A stretch of 38,317 nt of DNA from Deltaproteobacteria bacterium (lineage in GTDB: Bacteria; Desulfobacterota; BSN033; UBA1163). Numbering within the stretch: the first letter of the stretch is position 1; every line of letters starts with the position of its first letter. Shown here one piece after another: positions 1 through 7,903 of the stretch. The DNA lies in assembly GCA_018333535.1 (NCBI GenBank), contig JAGXTA010000156.1, positions 1 to 38,317 on the forward strand, written 5' to 3'. The notes beneath the pieces are model-generated. The model was given only the letters and a program-made list of their open reading frames with translations, was not told the origin of the DNA and made no database searches. Made by a program: the position numbers and the translations under genes.

Positions 1-217
1 GAAAATGCCTCCCCAACCCTTTCCTCGCCTTGCTCGGATAGATCTCCGTATGACGCAACCGTTCTGAAATCAAATCATCATAACTCATGAGCACCTGCTC
101 CAAAATCTTCAACACCAATGGATCCCGAAGCTCCTTCAACCGATACACAATCTCGTTAAGATTCACCTCCCCAGTTGCAAGAGTAAACCGGAGTGTGATA
201 TGTATTTCTTGTTCCAT
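1..217 (-). CDS. N-terminal part of an unidentified, possibly transposase, protein (runs off window)
   Basis: An open frame starts at ATG 215-217, preceded by AAGGAG at a good distance, and runs without a stop off the left edge of the window. About 72 residues are visible, beginning MEQEIHITLRF; they are helical, charged, and include a basic stretch PSKARKGLGRH. I do not recognise the family with confidence. The context suggests a mobile-element gene: the neighbouring cyclase gene ends abruptly about 95 bp away, inside what should be its repeat domain. An inverted repeat (CACGATCTCC at 218-227 against GGAGATCGTG at 263-272) lies just upstream of the start. It could equally be an ordinary gene of unknown function. 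Confidence 0.45.
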   Translation of the reverse strand, partial: MEQEIHITLRFTLATGEVNLNEIVYRLKELRDPLVLKILEQVLMSYDDLISERLRHTEIYPSKARKGLGRHF

Positions 218-310
218 CACGATCTCCTTCTTATGGTTTTTGTCTGGCGACTCTAACCTTAGAGGGAGATCGTGCTCTTGTCAAAACATTTATGCCTCAC
301 CTTTTGAACG

Positions 311-2650
311 TTACTCAAAAATTGGGTCGATGGCTTCTTTGGCCTCAATATGATACAACATCTGAGCCATATAGAGTCCAAGAACTGTACGGGCATCAAT
401 AATTTGTTTTTCCACATCTTCTGTCTGCGGTAATTGCTCGATAGATGCTATTCTTTTTTTAGCAAAAGCAATCGCATCATTGAGTGAAGCTGCCTTCTCT
501 GCCTTCCTGCCTGCCAATCTCGAATACTCAGCACTTTTTGAATGATTTTCGGTCATTAAGTAGTGCTCGGCCAAAACTTCGTAATGCGCACTCAAACTGT
601 CTTTGTTTAACTCTTCGATGGTGTTTCCGATTTCCTCATGAAGTTTTCTCTTTCTCTTCGCCAATATCGAGTCGTAAACGACCTCACGGGTCAGGGCATG
701 CTTAAAGATATAATTCGATTGAGGGTATATACCCCTCTCGTAGAGAAGCTCTGAGTCTTTAAGGATGGAAAGATGGGAGAGCAATTCTTTTTCAGGGAGA
801 CCTATTACACGATTGATCAGTTGGTAACTGAACTCCCTTTCGATGACAGATCCTGTCTGAAGCACCTCCTTTGCTCCCTCATGCAATGAATCAACCCTGG
901 CCATGATTACGTCCTGTATTGTTGAGGGAATGGTGAGTTTCTGGATATCTTTCGATAATTGATATGTGTACTCTCTCTTCTCTATAATTTTTAGGTCTCT
1001 AAGGGACTTTATGAACTCTTCGATGAAAAATGGGACGCCCTCTGTTTTCTCAAGGACCAACTCTTCAAGTGATTTCTCAATCTCTTTTGTACCTAAAATG
1101 TAAGTTACCATTTCAAGGCTTTCCCTGTTGGACAGTCTGTGTAAAGTTAACTGATTGTGATAAGACTTTGCGCCCCAGGTGTGGACAAACTCAGGCCGGT
1201 AGGTAAATATTAATAACACCCTTGCTCCCGGGATACTCTCCAAGTGGTTTCTCAAGACATCCTCCGAACTCTTATCCAACCAGTGCAGGTCTTCAAATGC
1301 CATGATCAGAGGTCGTATCTCAGAACCTCTTAGAACGATGCGCTTGATGGCCTCAATAATCCTATCTTTCTTTGCCTCAGGACTCATGGAGATCTGATCA
1401 ATACCACTATCCTTGACCGAGAGAAGTTCAAGGAGATAAGGGAGGGTTGAGGGTTCATCGATCCCCATTATTTTCAGGCCTCTTTTGACTTTTTCTCTGA
1501 TTTCCTGATCCCCTTCTCCCTCATGAATATCGAAGTTTGACTTTAGGATGTCTATGACTGGATGATATGCAACACCCCTGCTATAAGAGAGGCACTTTCC
1601 TTCGAGAAACGTAACATCTTTGTTGACAACAGCTTTCCTAAATTCATATAAAAGCCTCGACTTACCACAACCGGCTTCAGACATAATGGAGAATGCCTGA
1701 CCCTTACCTGCCTTTACTCTCTCAAAACCATCCAGTAAAAGCTCAAGCTCCCGCTCCCTCCCAACAAAAAGAGTCAGACCTCGCTCTGCACTGACATCAA
1801 ACCTCGTCCTTCTGGCACTGGGGGCGATGACCTGATAGACCTTTACAGGCTCTTCTTTGCCTTTGACCGCTATGGGACCAAGAGATTCGAAACGAAAAAG
1901 CCCTTCGGTCAGCTTGAAGGTCTCTTCGGTCACATAGGTTGTTCCGGGCTCTGCCAAACTCTCCATCCGAGAAGCCAAGTTTACCGTATCCCCCACTGCT
2001 TTAAACTCAACCCGCAGGTCATTACCCAAAGTGCCAACAACCACGGGACCGGTGTGTATGCCAATACGCATCTTGATTGATGGTTTTCCGCTTTCGCTCT
2101 TGAGCTGATCGCTGAACTTGCTCATCTCCCGATGGATGGCTAATGCAGATCGAATAGCTCTTTGGGAAGCATCTTCCAGAGCAATAGGCGCTCCGAAAAG
2201 AGCCATAATCCCATCACCAGTTAGTTCGTTAACTGTCCCTTCGTAGTCGTGGACCTTATGGATAAGGATTTCATAGACCTTGTCCATAAGGGAGTAAGCT
2301 TCCTCAGGACCGAGCTTTTCGGTAAGTCCTGTATACCCTTCCATGTCACAGAACATCACCGTGACCTGCTTACGCTCGCCCTCGATCCTATCTCTTTGGG
2401 CTAAGATTTTTTCACTTAATCCCTGGGGAAGGTAACGCTGGATTTTGGTCAGTTTCTCATCAAAGGAGAGTTCTTTGAAAGATCGTTCTGAAAAAATAAT
2501 TGTTATTTTATGCCCACATTCATTGCAAAACTTACTACTGAGTGGATTTATCTTACCGCATTCTGAGCAGGCAATTTCCAACTTACTGCCACACTCGTTG
2601 CAGAATTTGGCTTCTCCAGAATTCTCAAATTGGCATTTTGGACACTTCAT
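311..2650 (-). CDS. Zinc-ribbon / class III nucleotide cyclase / AAA-type ATPase signalling protein, C-terminally truncated
   Basis: The 779-residue protein begins with two CxxC...CxxC zinc ribbons (residues 3-45). A class III adenylate/guanylate cyclase domain follows (about 93-275) with both metal-binding aspartates (D102, D146) and the transition-state pair N224/R228. Next is an AAA/STAND-type ATPase with P-loop SEAGCGKS (324-331) and a hydrophobic strand ending in EDLHWLD, and then the beginning of a TPR-like helical region after about residue 690. The expected role is conversion of ATP to cAMP (or GTP to cGMP) gated by the ATPase/TPR part. Proteins of this architecture usually run past 1000 residues with many TPRs; here the reading frame stops right after DPIFE, so most of the TPR domain is missing. 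This fits an insertion or rearrangement close to position 311. The cyclase and ATPase domains look intact. Confidence 0.85.
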   Translation of the reverse strand: MKCPKCQFENSGEAKFCNECGSKLEIACSECGKINPLSSKFCNECGHKITIIFSERSFKELSFDEKLTKIQRYLPQGLSEKILAQRDRIEGERKQVTVMFCDMEGYTGLTEKLGPEEAYSLMDKVYEILIHKVHDYEGTVNELTGDGIMALFGAPIALEDASQRAIRSALAIHREMSKFSDQLKSESGKPSIKMRIGIHTGPVVVGTLGNDLRVEFKAVGDTVNLASRMESLAEPGTTYVTEETFKLTEGLFRFESLGPIAVKGKEEPVKVYQVIAPSARRTRFDVSAERGLTLFVGRERELELLLDGFERVKAGKGQAFSIMSEAGCGKSRLLYEFRKAVVNKDVTFLEGKCLSYSRGVAYHPVIDILKSNFDIHEGEGDQEIREKVKRGLKIMGIDEPSTLPYLLELLSVKDSGIDQISMSPEAKKDRIIEAIKRIVLRGSEIRPLIMAFEDLHWLDKSSEDVLRNHLESIPGARVLLIFTYRPEFVHTWGAKSYHNQLTLHRLSNRESLEMVTYILGTKEIEKSLEELVLEKTEGVPFFIEEFIKSLRDLKIIEKREYTYQLSKDIQKLTIPSTIQDVIMARVDSLHEGAKEVLQTGSVIEREFSYQLINRVIGLPEKELLSHLSILKDSELLYERGIYPQSNYIFKHALTREVVYDSILAKRKRKLHEEIGNTIEELNKDSLSAHYEVLAEHYLMTENHSKSAEYSRLAGRKAEKAASLNDAIAFAKKRIASIEQLPQTEDVEKQIIDARTVLGLYMAQMLYHIEAKEAIDPIFE

Positions 2651-2793
2651 TCTGTTCCCCTGAATCGCATGAATCTAAATAAATTGGATGTCCCTAACTT
2701 TATTCAGCTGGCGGAAGGGTCTTCATCCAAAACGTCTTGCTCTATTCCTATAAGTCTCCTGTACTGAAAAGATGGTCATCCTTGATACGTTCC

Positions 2794-4179
2794 TCATCGA
2801 TTAGCATCTGTTCCATGAGCAGGCATACCCAAAAACTCACCTATGATACGTAGTACAGCATCCGCATCACCAAAGAAAGGTGGATGAATACTTCCCTCTA
2901 AAGGAACGAAGCGAGAGTCTGGAATCATAGATGCCATCTCCCTCCCGAGATGGAATGGAATAGCCTTGTCACCCTTACGATGAATCACCAAAGTAGAAAC
3001 ACGTAATTTGGGGAGAAGGTCTGTCACATTAAGATTGTATGTAAGATCTAACAATTTTGAAGCCATTTCTGCTGTAGCCGCCTCACGTTGTAATCGGGTG
3101 AACCATTTGAGGGCAGAAACATCACCTCCGGGTAGGAATATGTCGGCCAAGGTCTTGGAACCAACACCCCAGGCGGAACGAATCAGGGATGAAAACGACT
3201 TCCTAAATTCCTCTGTAGTTATTGCCTCACCCCGAGCATAAGAATCGTATAAGATTAGATGTGAAACGCGCCTTGGATACTTAATTGCATAAGCGATGGA
3301 AACGGGACCAGCACAAGAAAATCCAAACAATGCGAAACGTTTGAGCTTGAGATGGTCGACAACAGCTTCCAATGGGCGAACCTCTGACTCTAAGGTAAAA
3401 TCTGTCCTGTTCCGTTCGGAGAGGCCACAGCCGTGTTTATCGTAAAATAGAAAGGTTTGATTACGAGTTCCTTTCTCCAGATAGTCACGTGCGGATGGAT
3501 GCTCCCATTGCAACTGCAAATGACTGACCCATCCCGGAGGAATAACCAAAAATGGTCCCTGACCTACCATGGAGTAAGCGATGCGGACTCCATCAACGGT
3601 GGTGCAGAATTTTATTTGTTGCCCTATAATTTCAGCTGGAGCAAATGTTCCGGACTCAATCAATACTCGATAAACCCTCACCGGCTTTGCAATATTTTTA
3701 ACAGTTTGTTCGCCCAGATACTCGTAGCTTAATCCAAGTTTATTCTCAACTTGATCGTAAGCTGTTCCTGAGATGCAGATCCCTCCGCCATCAGCCAAGC
3801 TCTGAACCCGAGCGGTGACATTTACTCCATCACCGTAGATCCGCTCCCCCTCCTCAATTACATCCCCAAGATTGATCCCAATTCGAAATTCCATCCTGCT
3901 CTTTTCAGGAAGCTTAGCATTCTTTAGTTTGAGTTCCTTTTGGATTTCTACTGCACATTGCACAGCCTCTACGACACTAATAAATACAGCCAAAAGATTA
4001 TCTCCAGGAGAATCTACGACGCGCCCTTTATGCTGCTGGATGAAGTTAGCCATGATTTCTCTATAAGTGGTTAGAGTCCGGATGGTCTCAATTTCATTCT
4101 CCTCCATGAGGCGGCTATAACCTTTAGCGTCTGCACTGAAAATGGCAGCAAGCTTACGTTTAACTTCTTGGCTGTTCAT
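2794..4179 (-). CDS. Adenylate/guanylate cyclase fused to an alpha/beta hydrolase
   Basis: Start chosen at ATG 4179, six bases after an AAGGGGTG Shine-Dalgarno; the GTG nine bases upstream lies inside that site. Numbered from this ATG, the N-terminal half (about 8-172) is a class III cyclase with metal aspartates D17 and D60 and catalytic N120/R124. The C-terminal half (about 190-450) is an alpha/beta hydrolase with nucleophile S288 in GFSCA (a GxSxA variant of the usual GxSxG elbow), acid D404 and histidine H432 near the end, so a complete Ser-Asp-His triad is plausible. Cyclase-hydrolase fusions are known in bacteria, but the substrate of the hydrolase half is not established. It sits between another cyclase gene and a cyclic-nucleotide-binding protein gene on the same strand, suggesting a shared cAMP/cGMP circuit. 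Confidence 0.87.
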   Translation of the reverse strand: MNSQEVKRKLAAIFSADAKGYSRLMEENEIETIRTLTTYREIMANFIQQHKGRVVDSPGDNLLAVFISVVEAVQCAVEIQKELKLKNAKLPEKSRMEFRIGINLGDVIEEGERIYGDGVNVTARVQSLADGGGICISGTAYDQVENKLGLSYEYLGEQTVKNIAKPVRVYRVLIESGTFAPAEIIGQQIKFCTTVDGVRIAYSMVGQGPFLVIPPGWVSHLQLQWEHPSARDYLEKGTRNQTFLFYDKHGCGLSERNRTDFTLESEVRPLEAVVDHLKLKRFALFGFSCAGPVSIAYAIKYPRRVSHLILYDSYARGEAITTEEFRKSFSSLIRSAWGVGSKTLADIFLPGGDVSALKWFTRLQREAATAEMASKLLDLTYNLNVTDLLPKLRVSTLVIHRKGDKAIPFHLGREMASMIPDSRFVPLEGSIHPPFFGDADAVLRIIGEFLGMPAHGTDANR

Positions 4180-4279
4180 TAAATTCACCCCTTAAAGGTT
4201 CTTAAATTGGAAGAAAAGAACACTGAAGAAAATATGAATCCGTCCCCAATATTGAATGGTTTATCTTAATCGAGATGAT

Positions 4280-4312
4280 CCACCTAACAGAACAAGAGGT
4301 TCTATTAGGTGG
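4280..4312 (-). terminator. Strong stem-loop between the cNMP-binding and cyclase-hydrolase genes
   Basis: A 14-bp stem (4280-4293 with 4299-4312, loop of 5) contains CCACCTAA...TTAGGTGG. Its single C/A mismatch on the plus strand becomes a G-U pair in minus-strand RNA, so the hairpin is best formed in the transcript of the flanking genes. There is no U-tract, so it may be an attenuator, an RNA processing site or a repeat rather than an intrinsic terminator. Confidence 0.4.
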
Positions 4313-4369
4313 CCGGTAGGCACATTTTGAGGTTCTTTCTCATTTAGAATACTGCGGTAACGGTGTCCA

Positions 4370-4804
4370 TTACTGAATTGCTGATCCCGTCTCAGCTCTT
4401 CGAAAGTACTGGCAGAGGGAGATCAAGATCTTTTTCTGAAGCCCCGGAACCGTATCAAGCAAATGGTCAAATGATTTGCTGTTTACGACCAATAGGGTCA
4501 TATCAGTTTCAGTAATGACCGTTGCGGTTCGGGGTCCCCTGTCAATGAGGGAGACCTCACCGAAAAAGTCGCCTGAACCCAGACGGTTTATCACCTTACC
4601 GCCTTTCTCGACTCGGGCCTTACCCTCTAAGATGAAAACGAATTCCCATCCTAAACTACCCTCCTCAGCTAAGACCTTACCCGCCTTCACCGACGACTGA
4701 TCCGCATGCTTGGCGACCTCGTTCAGATGGCGGTTACTAAGATTGCTTAACATTGGCACCTTTTTAAGCAGATCTACCTTTTTTGAACGTTGGCGGAGTA
4801 ACAT
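4370..4804 (-). CDS. Stand-alone cyclic nucleotide-binding domain protein
   Basis: At 144 residues this is essentially a single Crp-type cNMP-binding fold. The phosphate-binding cassette is intact: FGEVSL (81-86) with the ribose-contacting Glu83, then R92 T93 A94, matching the consensus of functional cAMP/cGMP binders. There is no DNA-binding helix-turn-helix and no membrane segment, so it is a small effector or adaptor rather than a Crp-like transcription factor. The start has a clear GGAGGG site seven bases upstream. It is transcribed toward two cyclase genes, so it is the natural candidate for reading out their product; that link is inference from proximity. The partner it regulates is not visible. 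Confidence 0.85.
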   Translation of the reverse strand: MLLRQRSKKVDLLKKVPMLSNLSNRHLNEVAKHADQSSVKAGKVLAEEGSLGWEFVFILEGKARVEKGGKVINRLGSGDFFGEVSLIDRGPRTATVITETDMTLLVVNSKSFDHLLDTVPGLQKKILISLCQYFRRAETGSAIQ

Positions 4805-4946
4805 TTTATTCCCTCCTTGGAGGTAAGCATTTGGTTCTGGAGTTTAAACTTACCTCCTGATGTTGTGTCCAGTTTATCGGTCGAAAATTCTTAAGAAAGA
4901 GGTGGGGTTCTGGAAAGAGTCTATTAAATTCGTATAGTAAAGTCAA

Positions 4947-4974
4947 CAAGCAATTTTATCCAAGCAATTTTATC
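4947..4974. repeat. Perfect 14-bp tandem duplication
   Basis: The 14-mer CAAGCAATTTTATC occurs twice in a row in the gap between the cNMP-binding gene and the regulator-nucleotidyltransferase pair. The rest of 4805-5119 shows no convincing gene. Confidence 0.75.
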
Positions 4975-5119
4975 CATATGCCCATCATCCTTTTTGAAAT
5001 GATGCTGGCCTTCCTCTAATCGTTCGGTGAAGTATAACCCTCTCTCATTGAGATTTCTGAACAAGTCCACAAATCTCTGAGAGCAAAAGGTAGTTTTTTA
5101 GAGCTCTCCCATTTCTCGC

Positions 5120-5160
5120 TTGACAGGTTATTCATAAATTGTTATAAAAAATGTAACAAT
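5120..5160 (+). promoter_or_regulatory. Sigma-70 promoter with overlapping palindromic operator
   Basis: TTGACA at 5120-5125 and TATAAA at 5143-5148 are separated by exactly 17 bp. An inverted repeat ATTGTTA (5138-5144) / TAACAAT (5154-5160) covers the -10 box. It lies just upstream of a winged-helix regulator gene, so autorepression is the simplest reading. The regulator start follows at 5177 behind a GGAGG site. Confidence 0.75.
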
Positions 5161-5176
5161 ATGACCTGGAGGTTTT

Positions 5177-5608
5177 ATGCTTGAATTCATCATCTCATCG
5201 GTTTCGAGGCGGAAAATACTCGATTATCTTTTAAAAAACCAGGATAAAGAATTCCATCTCAGAGAACTCGGCCGAAATATGGATGAGCCTGCACCGATTA
5301 TAAAAAGAGAACTGGATAGACTTGAACAGATCGGGTTGATACTTTCATGGACTGTTGGGAATCGGAGATATTTCAAAGTGAATAAAAATTTCCTCTTCTT
5401 TCCCGAATTGAAATCGCTTGTAGATAAAGCGGCAGTACTCCCAATGACTCTCAAAGTTGCACAAACCTTCACTCTTAAGGAAAGTTTGGGAATGAGGAGC
5501 GCTTGGGAAAAACGATCAAAAGAAATTATCCAAGAATATGGGGATCATCTGAAACGTCGACGACCGCGTCATCCTGCAGAGGGTAGAATGTTGGAAAAGA
5601 TATCATGA
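5177..5608 (+). CDS. Winged helix-turn-helix regulator (partner of the nucleotidyltransferase)
   Basis: The 143-residue protein has an N-terminal winged helix (about 5-70): a first helix over SRRKILDYLL, a recognition region through HLRELGRN and the following helix IIKRELDRLEQIGLI, then a beta-wing ending in RRYFKVN. The C-terminal third is basic and helical. The start is firm, with GGAGG seven bases upstream. Its stop overlaps the next start as ATGA, so it is translationally coupled to the nucleotidyltransferase. wHTH-plus-nucleotidyltransferase pairs resemble toxin-antitoxin or defence modules, but no activity has been shown for this subfamily to my knowledge. It probably binds the palindrome over its own promoter. 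Confidence 0.75.
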   Translation: MLEFIISSVSRRKILDYLLKNQDKEFHLRELGRNMDEPAPIIKRELDRLEQIGLILSWTVGNRRYFKVNKNFLFFPELKSLVDKAAVLPMTLKVAQTFTLKESLGMRSAWEKRSKEIIQEYGDHLKRRRPRHPAEGRMLEKIS

Positions 5609-6204
5609 ATCCATCTGGCACCATAAAAAAATTACTTAAGAAAGCTGCGACTGAACAAGAGAAAATATTAAAACAGCTTTATGTGGCTGCTGCTATTTCG
5701 TCGGCATTCGAAAAGAAAGGTATTCGAGCGGTGCTGGTCGGTGGAGCGGTTGTCGAATACTATACAGCGGGAGGGTACACGACTATTGACATTGATATGA
5801 TACTTCCTCCTTTAGAGAAGCAGGAGATTGAAACCGTTATGAAGGAACTCGGATTTGAGAGGTTTGAGGATTATCGCCACTGGATTCATCCCCAAATTCG
5901 AATTCCAATCGAATTTCCTCCTGGGCCGCTCCAGATCGGACATTTGCTCGTTCAGGAGGTGAATGAAATAGAAATTGAGAAAATAAAACTAAAGATACTT
6001 AGGATAGAAGATATTCTAATGGATAGACTTGTGGCGGCTCAAGAATGGAAAGACCATCAGGCCCAGATCCATGCAGAGATGTTGATGTACGCCCATTACA
6101 CTGACATAGATTGGCCCTACGTGCATCAAAAATCTTCACAGCTTGGTATACTCAAACCCCTTCAGAAGATCCAGAAAAAAGTGAAGAGGAGGGTGAAGAG
6201 ATAA
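5605..6204 (+). CDS. Predicted nucleotidyltransferase (Pol beta superfamily, DUF6036-like)
   Basis: This 199-residue protein carries the nucleotidyltransferase signature: a GG pair (G46 G47 in LVGGAVV) and DID (D62, D64), which would bind the two catalytic metals. A third acidic residue is expected further on, but I cannot place it with certainty. The C-terminus is helical and ends in a strongly basic tail (KKVKRRVKR). The gene overlaps the wHTH gene by four bases, so the two proteins are made together. By analogy with related pairs, it may transfer a nucleotide to a protein or RNA, with the wHTH protein as partner or repressor. Substrate unknown. Confidence 0.72.
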   Translation: MNPSGTIKKLLKKAATEQEKILKQLYVAAAISSAFEKKGIRAVLVGGAVVEYYTAGGYTTIDIDMILPPLEKQEIETVMKELGFERFEDYRHWIHPQIRIPIEFPPGPLQIGHLLVQEVNEIEIEKIKLKILRIEDILMDRLVAAQEWKDHQAQIHAEMLMYAHYTDIDWPYVHQKSSQLGILKPLQKIQKKVKRRVKR

Positions 6205-6341
6205 ACTTTACCCTATTGAAGCATTGCCTCAAAAATATCCCTAACCTTTCCTTCACTTCATAACCCAATGCCCTTGTATAACCCTGAAGAGAATTGAGTT
6301 TACACTCTGAACTATGCGCTATGTTCTCTGCTCCTTGCAAT

Positions 6342-7160
6342 TCAGAACCAGCCGAAGGTCTGTTTGATCTCCTCGGCGAACTGGGGAAAGGGAGAAGGGG
6401 TGAAGGAGAGAAGAAAGACGAGGAACATGATGCCGCCGATCACCTTTCTCTTTCCATCGATGGGCGTCTGATCGTCAAGTGGCATGGGATGCCGGAAGCC
6501 GAAGAGGATCATCAGGATGAGCAGGAGAATCCATCCCGGATTGTAGAAGATCGTGATGAAACCCATGACAGCGATGGCGATGAGGAAGATGGCGCGGCTC
6601 TTTCTTCCGAAAAGGGCATAGGCGATATGTCCTCCATCCAATTGTCCCACGGGAAAGAGGTTGAGGGCGGTGACAAAGAGGCCGACCCATCCGGCATATC
6701 CGATGGGATGAAGCATCACATCAACATTTTCGGGAATCTCTCCCATGACCAGTCGCTGGATGAGGGAGAAGAGAAAAGGGTCTGCCAAGCGGATCGTCCC
6801 TTCTTTAATTTGGGAGGTCGGGATCAATGTTGAAAACTTCAAGCCAATGGCAATGGCAGGAATGCTCAATATAAGACTAATCAGAGGACCTGCGACCCCT
6901 GTATCGAAGATGGCTTTTCGGGATACAAGGGGACCTTCCATCCGGATGACTGCGCCCAATGTCCCGAAGGGCGAAAGGGGGAAGGGCAGAAAGAAGGGCA
7001 ACGTGGCCTTCATCCCATGCCTTCGGGACATGAAATAGTGGCCCAATTCATGTCCCAGAAGGATGAGCATAATGGCGATGGAGTAACCCGGCCCTCCCGT
7101 CATCCAGGTGGAAATCACCGTCAGGATGAAGAGAACAATATGGATTAGATGGCGACGCAT
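6342..7160 (-). CDS. Site-2-type intramembrane zinc metalloprotease (M50 family)
   Basis: The 272-residue protein is almost entirely hydrophobic, with about six membrane segments. HELGH at 37-41 supplies two zinc histidines and the catalytic glutamate, and LDGGH at 174-178 supplies the third ligand (D175). The spacing and the NLFPVGQLDGGH context match site-2 proteases without a PDZ domain. Such enzymes cut transmembrane helices, often of anti-sigma factors or signal peptides; no substrate is suggested here. It is the last gene of a minus-strand group with a COX24-like protein and an Lrp-type domain protein. Confidence 0.88.
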   Translation of the reverse strand: MRRHLIHIVLFILTVISTWMTGGPGYSIAIMLILLGHELGHYFMSRRHGMKATLPFFLPFPLSPFGTLGAVIRMEGPLVSRKAIFDTGVAGPLISLILSIPAIAIGLKFSTLIPTSQIKEGTIRLADPFLFSLIQRLVMGEIPENVDVMLHPIGYAGWVGLFVTALNLFPVGQLDGGHIAYALFGRKSRAIFLIAIAVMGFITIFYNPGWILLLILMILFGFRHPMPLDDQTPIDGKRKVIGGIMFLVFLLSFTPSPFPQFAEEIKQTFGWF

Positions 7161-7169
7161 GAAAAAGGG

Positions 7170-7262
7170 TTATTTCTTTTTCTTGTGACGATCCCTGTCG
7201 AGTCTCTTTTTGTGTTTGTGTTTAGCCATCTTCTTTCGTCTCTTCTTAACGACGCTTCCCAT
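7170..7262 (-). CDS. AURKAIP1/COX24-domain small basic protein (30 residues)
   Basis: This tiny gene starts at ATG 7260-7262 after GAGAGG and ends with TAA at 7170-7172. It encodes MGSVVKKRRKKMAKHKHKKR followed by LDRDRHKKKK. The opening MGSVVKKRRKKM with a following KHK(H/K)K is the signature of bacterial AURKAIP1/COX24-domain proteins, homologues of mitochondrial mS38, a small-subunit ribosomal protein. A ribosome-associated role is inferred from that homology and from its extreme basicity. It lies 9 bp upstream of the protease start and 33 bp downstream of the Lrp-domain gene, all on the same strand. It is easily missed because it is so short. Confidence 0.85.
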   Translation of the reverse strand: MGSVVKKRRKKMAKHKHKKRLDRDRHKKKK

Positions 7263-7295
7263 AAAGTCCTCTCTTCCGATGATTTAGATCGGGAA

Positions 7296-7529
7296 CTAAT
7301 CAACAATCACATTCGTCTGGGTTCTCAATACGCCTGAAAGCCCCTGGATCTTGGTAACGATGAAGTCGCCAAGAATATTGATATCCGGAGCCTCGACCAG
7401 AGCGATCACATCGTAGGGACCCGTCGTCGCATTGGCACGCTTCACCCCCTGAATCTTGCCGGCCTCTCGGGCCACATCCCTGGCAGTCCCTGCCGTGCAT
7501 TCGATGAAGACATAAGCAGAGATTGGCAT
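7296..7529 (-). CDS. Stand-alone Lrp/AsnC ligand-binding (RAM) domain protein
   Basis: The 77-residue protein is a single alpha/beta RAM domain (ferredoxin-like fold) beginning MPISAYVFIECTAG, with the typical GPYDVIALVE segment at about 42-51. No helix-turn-helix precedes it. Such short proteins form oligomers that bind amino acids or other small effectors and may modulate full-length Lrp proteins. The start has a GGAGG site (on the opposite strand at about 7538). It is the first gene of the group Lrp domain - COX24-like - protease. Confidence 0.88.
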   Translation of the reverse strand: MPISAYVFIECTAGTARDVAREAGKIQGVKRANATTGPYDVIALVEAPDINILGDFIVTKIQGLSGVLRTQTNVIVD

Positions 7530-7903
7530 ACGATCACCTCCTTTGAGGAATACAGTATCTTAATCCGCTTCCAATTTCAAGTTTAAATTGTGTAGCCGTC
7601 AATGGTGTAGCGATTCTCACTTGATCACCATTCGGGGAAGCCAGAGGAAAAGGTCAAGGATAGGGTCATGAAGCTCCAAGAACCAGATACCTATCTACGG
7701 CAGGAAGGTTGGTGGATCGAATTTGGATATTCCTTATTGTCTCACTCGGGGAGGAAAATCCTAGCTTTCAGGCGAAGACTTTAGTATGCACATTGTGTGC
7801 GGGTTTTGCGGGTTTTCCCTCGTGAGGATTTCTGTGCTGATCCGTATTTTCTTTAGCAGACTTTAGTCGGTAATGAATCCACCAGCCTGTAGCTGGTGGT
7901 GGT
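7530..7903. other. Gap of about 370 bp with one GC-rich hairpin and no gene
   Basis: No open frame with coding character is visible. A perfect stem CCACCAGC-CTGTA-GCTGGTGG lies at 7879-7899, flanked by TGAA and TTCA that extend the symmetry. It sits immediately after the panB stop codon and has no T-tract. It resembles the small hairpins at 38055 and 38279 that flank an IS200/IS605-type remnant. Confidence 0.5.

Noticed and set aside
6294-6833. Long open frame on the plus strand (179 codons) rich in acidic residues
   Set aside because: It is antisense to the site-2 protease gene, whose HELGH and LDGGH motifs are clear; the composition is that of a reversed hydrophobic gene.
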